From Brevundimonas vancanneytii (GTDB lineage Bacteria; Pseudomonadota; Alphaproteobacteria; Caulobacterales; Caulobacteraceae), in NCBI GenBank assembly GCA_945874855.1, contig CAMCIP010000103.1, forward strand, positions 1 to 7,862: a stretch of DNA of 7,862 nucleotides, written 5' to 3'. Shown in pieces: positions 4,167 to 7,862 of this stretch; the first letter of the stretch is position 1; each line of letters opens with the position of its first letter. A model generated the notes under the pieces. It was given only the letters and a program-made list of their open reading frames with translations. It had not been told where the DNA came from and did no database searches. A program made the position numbers and the translations under genes.

Positions 4167-5883
4167 CGCCCGTGCGACGCAGGTGGGTGACCGGCCGGTC
4201 CAGTCCCTCCAGCGCCGCCGTCGCCGCCCGTCGTCCGGCCTCGACCGCCGGCTCGAACGCCTTCCAGTCGCGGATGTCCATATTCTCGGGCCGGGGCTGG
4301 ATCAGCAGATCGGCCCGCGCCCGGGCATGTTCCAGCTCGGCGTCGGTGGTCAGGGTCGCTGCGCGCATCAGAACCGACACGATCGGCGGCCCCCGCTTCC
4401 ACGCGCCGGACGCGAACCAGCCCCACCAGGACGGCGGGTTCTTGAGCCCCTGTGGGTCCACGCCGCGCGCCTGGCTCATGTCCACGCCCACGATCGGACC
4501 GGCGTTGAACTGGCGCATGACGGCGGTCGGGAAGTTGTCGATCACCGCCCCGTCGACCAGCACCTGACCGTCCCGAACCACCGGCGGCATGACCCCGGGG
4601 ATGGAGATGGTGGCGCGCAATGCCCCCCGCAGCTGACCCTGACGGTGCACCTCCACCCCGCCACGGGTCAGATTGGTCGATACGGCGAAATAGGGCAGGG
4701 GCATGTTGGCGATGTCGATGTCGCCATAGGTCTCTTCCAGCAGGCGCTCGACCTTCCGCGACCGGGTCATGGCCACGATCGGAAAGGCCAGGTCGGACAG
4801 GGGGTCGGACTCCACGAAGGCGTGCCGCAGCCGGGACTCCAGCTCCGACTGCGACCAGCCCAGCGCCGGGCCCGCCGCGACAATGGCCCCCATCGAGGCC
4901 CCGCCGAGGAAGTCGAACGGCACGCCCGCCATCCTGAGCGCATGGATGGCCCCGACATGGGCATAGGCCCGTGCCCCGCCGCCCGACAGGACCAGTCCCA
5001 CCGAGGTGGCCGTCACCACCCGCGCCATGCGCTCGGCGTCCATGGCGTCGCCGTCCTGGGCGTGGAACCAGCGGCCGGGCTTCACCGCCTGCAGCCAGAC
5101 CGGCGTATTGGCCGGCCGCGGCATGCGCGGATCGCGCAGCAGCAGCAGATCGGTCCGCCGCCGCGCCTCCAGCTGCGGATTCTGCGGCAGGCGCGAGATG
5201 TCGGGGGCCAGCAGGGGATCGCCGACGACGAACAGACGGTCGACCTGGCGCGCGCACAGGCCCGCCCAGGCCGGCTCGTCCGACTCGGCGACGTAGAGGA
5301 CATAGTCGTGGGCGTCTTCCACCCGGGTGAACCAGTCGGCCACGGAGCTGAGCGCCGAATGATCGACCACGCGACAGCTGAATCCCATGGCCTGAATGGC
5401 GGCCGCCAGGCGTTCCACGAAGGCGCGGATCGGGCGGGGTCGGGCCGAGATGAAGCCGAACACGCTGGGCTCGCCCGCCGCGCTCTGCTGGTCGCGGGCG
5501 CGTCGGATCATCAGGCGCGCCAACTCCACCATCAGATCGGGGTGGGTGCGGGCGGCCTCGAAAAAGGCCTCGCGCGGCAGGGCCAGGATCTCGCTGTCGC
5601 GCAGGGCCACGACCTCGGCGGTGTGGGCGGTTCCGGCCAGCATGGCCATCTCGCCCGCCGGCTCGCCCGGCCGGATCACCCCCAGGAACTGGCTCGCCCC
5701 GCCCTCCATGCCGAACACGCCCAGACGGCCGGCGCGCAGCAGATACAGGGTGTCGGCCGGGTCCCCCTCGGCGAACAGCCGCTCGCCGCCGGTCAGGGCG
5801 AACCAGCTGGCGCGACTGCTGGCCTGTCCCTCGAACAGGTCATGCAGGGCGGCGTCCAGCGTGTCGCGGCGGCCTGTGGTCAT
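4048..5883 (-). CDS. NTE-type patatin-like phospholipase with cyclic-nucleotide-binding-like domain
   Basis: This 611-residue protein has the domain order of neuropathy-target-esterase relatives. A cNMP-binding-like domain spans about 25-130. A middle domain (about 140-290) has blocks resembling the NTE inter-domain region, such as DYVLYVAESDEPAW and VDRLFVVGDPLL. The patatin hydrolase domain spans about 294-475. The catalytic Ser-Asp dyad is S330 in GASMG (328-332) and D444 in DGA; the oxyanion loop is GGGARAYAHVG (301-311). The expected activity is hydrolysis of (lyso)phospholipids at the membrane. In the phosphate-binding cassette (GEMAML, then AHTAEV) the usual Arg is replaced by H87, so ordinary cAMP binding is doubtful. 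Residues 566-611 are a low-complexity Pro/Arg/Ala tail, most of it encoded antisense to tam. No good Shine-Dalgarno sequence precedes the ATG, only GGGG one base away, but the folded domain starts soon after, so the start is likely right. It is divergent from the lipoprotein gene at 5986. Confidence 0.9.
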   Translation of the reverse strand: MTTGRRDTLDAALHDLFEGQASSRASWFALTGGERLFAEGDPADTLYLLRAGRLGVFGMEGGASQFLGVIRPGEPAGEMAMLAGTAHTAEVVALRDSEILALPREAFFEAARTHPDLMVELARLMIRRARDQQSAAGEPSVFGFISARPRPIRAFVERLAAAIQAMGFSCRVVDHSALSSVADWFTRVEDAHDYVLYVAESDEPAWAGLCARQVDRLFVVGDPLLAPDISRLPQNPQLEARRRTDLLLLRDPRMPRPANTPVWLQAVKPGRWFHAQDGDAMDAERMARVVTATSVGLVLSGGGARAYAHVGAIHALRMAGVPFDFLGGASMGAIVAAGPALGWSQSELESRLRHAFVESDPLSDLAFPIVAMTRSRKVERLLEETYGDIDIANMPLPYFAVSTNLTRGGVEVHRQGQLRGALRATISIPGVMPPVVRDGQVLVDGAVIDNFPTAVMRQFNAGPIVGVDMSQARGVDPQGLKNPPSWWGWFASGAWKRGPPIVSVLMRAATLTTDAELEHARARADLLIQPRPENMDIRDWKAFEPAVEAGRRAATAALEGLDRPVTHLRRTGVRGDAPPETDAETATEPRRPAAGGSRRSRPRPAATETPS

Positions 5884-5985
5884 ACCCCAGTCTATCGCAG
5901 ATTCCGGCCGGTGCGGTCACGAATGGTCAGGCGACGCGGCCACGACCGCGTGTACGATGTCGGATCGATCAAGGGAGGGAAGGCC
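5884..5985. promoter_or_regulatory. Divergent intergenic region between phospholipase and lipoprotein genes
   Basis: These 102 bases must carry the 5' signals of two diverging genes. On the plus side a purine-rich Shine-Dalgarno (5971-5983, AAGGGAGGGAAGG) precedes the lipoprotein ATG. I found no -35/-10 pair matching the local consensus well on either strand. The minus strand has a weak -10-like ATAGAC about six bases before the phospholipase ATG. I therefore mark the region as regulatory by position only. Confidence 0.4.
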
Positions 5986-6798
5986 ATGCGGGTCATCGCC
6001 ATAGCCGTCATGGGAACATTGACGCTCTCGGCCTGCGCCACGCCCGAGCTTGAAGACACGGGCAGCCCGAACCGGCCGCTGGCGGTCGACTTGCTGTGCC
6101 CGACGGGTCCGGGCGTCCTGCGGGTGTCGACCACGCCGGTGATCGCGCGACAGGGGGAGAGCCTGACGCTGAATGCCGCGATGATGCGCGCACCGGGCGG
6201 TGGCGAGCCGCTGGATCTGGCCTGTCTCGTGGCTGTGCGCGTGACGCCCGCGACGGCGGCGCGCTGGGATGCGGCTCAGGGCCAGGTGATCGTCCTCCCC
6301 GACGCGCCGCCGGGCACGATCGTCACCGTCTCGACCGGGTACCGGGACAATCAGGCCACGCATGAGTTCCGTGTCGTGGGGCGAGACGAGGTCGTGCTGA
6401 CTGGAACCTGGCGGCAGGACGCCGTGAAGTGTGAGCCCGGGCGCGCGCCCGGCGAGCCGGTGCGCGAACTGAAATTCACCGACTCGGGCAGGTTCAACGT
6501 CACCTGGCAGCCGTTCGAGAGCTATGTGGACTATTGGGGCACCGTGACCTTCGACGCCACGACCGGGGCCATCGCCCTCGCCCCCGAAGGTGGCAACTTC
6601 ACGCCGCCGCTGCTGGACGTCGAAGGGACCGCCCGCCTCGACTCCCCGAACCGGCTGATCCTGGAGAATGTCTACCTGGGCGCCCGCAACGAGCAGAACC
6701 CGCAGCCGCGGACGAACGAAAAAGGCGAACTGGTCAGGGGCTCCGATGGTCAGCCGATCCTCGACCAGCCGTCCTGCCGGTATGAGTTCGTGCGCTAG
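5986..6798 (+). CDS. Uncharacterised two-domain lipoprotein
   Basis: I do not recognise a named family. The 270-residue product starts with a short lipoprotein signal ending in the clear lipobox LSAC, making C17 the lipidated residue. The N-terminal half (about 30-132) looks beta-rich and Ig-like: VTPATAARWDAAQGQVIV followed by DAPPGTIVTVSTGY recalls bacterial Ig-like folds. The C-terminal half (about 137-270) begins GTW and has alternating strands (ELKFTDSGRFNVTW, DYWGTVTFDATTGAIAL, NRLILENVYLG), resembling a lipocalin-like small barrel. Four other cysteines fall one pair per domain (C38/C80 and C149/C264), suggesting one disulfide in each and a periplasmic or surface location. The start is fixed by a very strong Shine-Dalgarno (AAGGGAGGGAAGG, 5971-5983) and by the signal peptide; the frame is open far upstream, but only as the antisense of the phospholipase gene. 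No terminator follows; mccB begins 37 bases later. Confidence 0.85.
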   Translation: MRVIAIAVMGTLTLSACATPELEDTGSPNRPLAVDLLCPTGPGVLRVSTTPVIARQGESLTLNAAMMRAPGGGEPLDLACLVAVRVTPATAARWDAAQGQVIVLPDAPPGTIVTVSTGYRDNQATHEFRVVGRDEVVLTGTWRQDAVKCEPGRAPGEPVRELKFTDSGRFNVTWQPFESYVDYWGTVTFDATTGAIALAPEGGNFTPPLLDVEGTARLDSPNRLILENVYLGARNEQNPQPRTNEKGELVRGSDGQPILDQPSCRYEFVR

Positions 6799-6800
6799 GC

Positions 6801-6829
6801 TTGGCGACCGCCCCGGCCCCGCCTAAACC
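6801..6829 (+). promoter_or_regulatory. Probable promoter of mccB placing transcription start at its ATG
   Basis: TTGGCGA (6801-6807), a 14-base spacer, then CCTAAACC (6822-6829). These are near matches to the Caulobacter TTGACGS / GCTANAWC elements, with the same 14-base spacing as the tRNA-His promoter here. The -10 octamer ends six bases before the mccB ATG (6836), so transcription should begin at or within a base or two of the start codon. Confidence 0.55.
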
Positions 6830-6835
6830 CGGTCC

Positions 6836-7862
6836 ATGCCCAAGCTGACGTCCGCGATCGACAAGACCAGTCCCGCCTTCAAGGCCCTGGACGCCCACAA
6901 CCGCGCGCTGCGCGACGACCTGTACGCGCGGGTGGCCCGGGCGGCGCGGGGCGGGTCGGACGCCAGCCGCGACCGGCATGTGGCACGTGGCAAGCTGCTG
7001 CCCCGCGACCGGGTGGAGCGCCTGCTGGACCCCGGCTCGCCCTTCCTTGAGATCGGCCAGCTGGCCGCCAACGGCATGTACGGCGATGAGGCGCCGGGCG
7101 CGGGCATGATCTGCGGCGTCGGGCGCGTCTCGGGCCGCGAGGTCATGATCGTCGCCAACGACCCGACGGTGAAGGGTGGTGCCTATTTCCCCATGACGGT
7201 GAAGAAGCATCTGCGGGCCCAGGAGATCGCCGAGCAGAACCGTCTGCCCTGCGTCTATCTGGTCGACTCCGGCGGGGCCAACCTGCCGCACCAGGCCGAA
7301 GTCTTCCCCGACCGCGACCACTTCGGCCGCATCTTCTTCAACCAGGCGCGCATGTCGGCCCGCGACATCCCCCAGATCGCCTGCGTCATGGGCAGCTGCA
7401 CCGCCGGGGGCGCCTATGTCCCGGCCATGTCCGACGAGACGGTCATCGTCCGCAACCAGGGCACCATCTTCCTCGCCGGCCCGCCGCTGGTGAAGGCCGC
7501 CACCGGCGAGGTCATCTCGGCCGAGGAACTGGGCGGGGCCGAAACCCACAGCCGCCGCTCCGGCGTCGTCGACCACGTGGCCGAGAACGATGAGCACGCG
7601 CTGGAGATCGTCCGGTCGATCGTGGCCAATCTGAACACGGTCAAGGACGTGCCGCTGGACGTGCGCGAGCCGCGCCCGCCGGCGCTTCCGGCCGAGGACC
7701 TTTACGGTCTCATCCCCGACGACGTCCGCGCCCCCTATGACGTGCGCGAGGTCATCGCCCGCACGGTCGACGGCTCGGACTTCGACGAGTTCAAGCGCGA
7801 CTATGGCACGACGCTGGTCTGCGGCTTCGCCCGCATCTGGGGCTATCCGGTCGCCATCCTGG
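6836..7862 (+). CDS. mccB: 3-methylcrotonyl-CoA carboxylase, carboxyltransferase (beta) subunit, 3' end missing
   Basis: The first 342 residues are visible; the gene runs off the right edge (family length about 535). The beta subunit transfers carboxyl from biotin to 3-methylcrotonyl-CoA, forming 3-methylglutaconyl-CoA in leucine degradation, together with a biotin-carrying alpha subunit probably encoded downstream. The N-terminal carboxyltransferase domain is clear. Diagnostic blocks are DSGGANLPHQAEVFPDRDHF (144-163), FFNQARMS (167-174), GSCTAGGAYVPAMSDE (186-201) and IFLAGPPLVKAATGE (211-225). These separate it from propionyl- and acetyl-CoA carboxylases, and they nearly match animal MCC beta as I remember it. 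Geranyl-CoA carboxylase beta is the main alternative. The ATG at 6836 fits the family N-terminus (SAID, then AHNRAL). There is no Shine-Dalgarno; a promoter-like element ends six bases upstream, suggesting a leaderless mRNA. Confidence 0.93.
   Translation, partial: MPKLTSAIDKTSPAFKALDAHNRALRDDLYARVARAARGGSDASRDRHVARGKLLPRDRVERLLDPGSPFLEIGQLAANGMYGDEAPGAGMICGVGRVSGREVMIVANDPTVKGGAYFPMTVKKHLRAQEIAEQNRLPCVYLVDSGGANLPHQAEVFPDRDHFGRIFFNQARMSARDIPQIACVMGSCTAGGAYVPAMSDETVIVRNQGTIFLAGPPLVKAATGEVISAEELGGAETHSRRSGVVDHVAENDEHALEIVRSIVANLNTVKDVPLDVREPRPPALPAEDLYGLIPDDVRAPYDVREVIARTVDGSDFDEFKRDYGTTLVCGFARIWGYPVAIL

Noticed and set aside
3950..5257. A 435-codon minus-strand frame overlapping the phospholipase gene in another phase
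   Set aside because: It is Gly/Arg/Ala/Pro-rich with no recognisable motif, and entirely explained as an alternate-phase shadow of the patatin gene, which has intact catalytic motifs.
5884..5910. Leaderless promoter for the phospholipase gene on the minus strand (ATAGAC six bases from the ATG)
   Set aside because: The -10 match is poor, and the best -35 candidate (GTGACC) sits at a spacing longer than the consensus allows. It is suggestive but below the standard set by the mccB case.
4183..6798. An 871-codon plus-strand frame spanning the antisense of the phospholipase gene and continuing into the lipoprotein
   Set aside because: Up to 5985 its translation is compositionally biased (His/Arg/Gly/Pro-rich) with no domain motifs and mirrors the phospholipase codons. 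Long stop-free antisense frames are expected at this GC content. Only the part from the strong Shine-Dalgarno and signal peptide at 5986 is real.
6734..7597. A 287-codon minus-strand frame opposite mccB
   Set aside because: It is antisense to highly conserved carboxyltransferase motifs and is biased in composition without domain features.

Overview
The window is very GC-rich, with almost all codons ending in G or C, and reads as chromosomal DNA from an alphaproteobacterium, most likely the order Caulobacterales (a Brevundimonas- or Caulobacter-like organism). The strongest taxonomic evidence is the tRNA-His gene: it lacks the usual extra 5' G(-1) and carries U72 and A73, a combination reported for a subgroup of alphaproteobacteria that includes Caulobacter crescentus. 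The -35/-10 element in front of it fits the Caulobacter housekeeping promoter consensus as I recall it (TTGACGS, 10-14 bases, GCTANAWC). No mobile element, CRISPR array or prophage gene is visible.

Layout. (1) Positions 40-2111 hold a compact exbB-exbD-tonB operon, the inner-membrane motor that powers TonB-dependent outer-membrane receptors, closed by a strong intrinsic terminator at 2137-2170. (2) Positions 2286-3044 encode a probable outer-membrane lipoprotein zinc protease of family M48 (LoiP-like). (3) Positions 3045-3266 are non-coding and structured: two oppositely oriented arrays of a 7-base repeat flank a 75-base core, followed by a C-rich tract that could form a G-quadruplex on the minus strand and overlaps the tRNA promoter. 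(4) Positions 3267-4166 hold tRNA-His(GTG) and, 34 bases later with no visible terminator, a trans-aconitate methyltransferase gene (tam). (5) Positions 5883-4048 on the minus strand encode an NTE-type patatin phospholipase with an N-terminal cyclic-nucleotide-binding-like domain; its 3' end overlaps the 3' end of tam by 119 bases. (6) Divergent from it, positions 5986-6798 encode an uncharacterised two-domain lipoprotein. (7) From 6836 off the right edge runs the beta subunit of 3-methylcrotonyl-CoA carboxylase (leucine catabolism), whose start codon lies where transcription should begin, so its mRNA is probably leaderless.

Functionally the genes are mostly a housekeeping mix. The envelope theme is strong (TonB motor, two lipoproteins, phospholipase). 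I see no evidence of a new multi-gene defence or biosynthetic system. The least explained parts are the heptamer/G-rich structure at 3045-3240, the two-domain lipoprotein, the long antisense overlap between tam and the phospholipase gene, and the probable leaderless starts.
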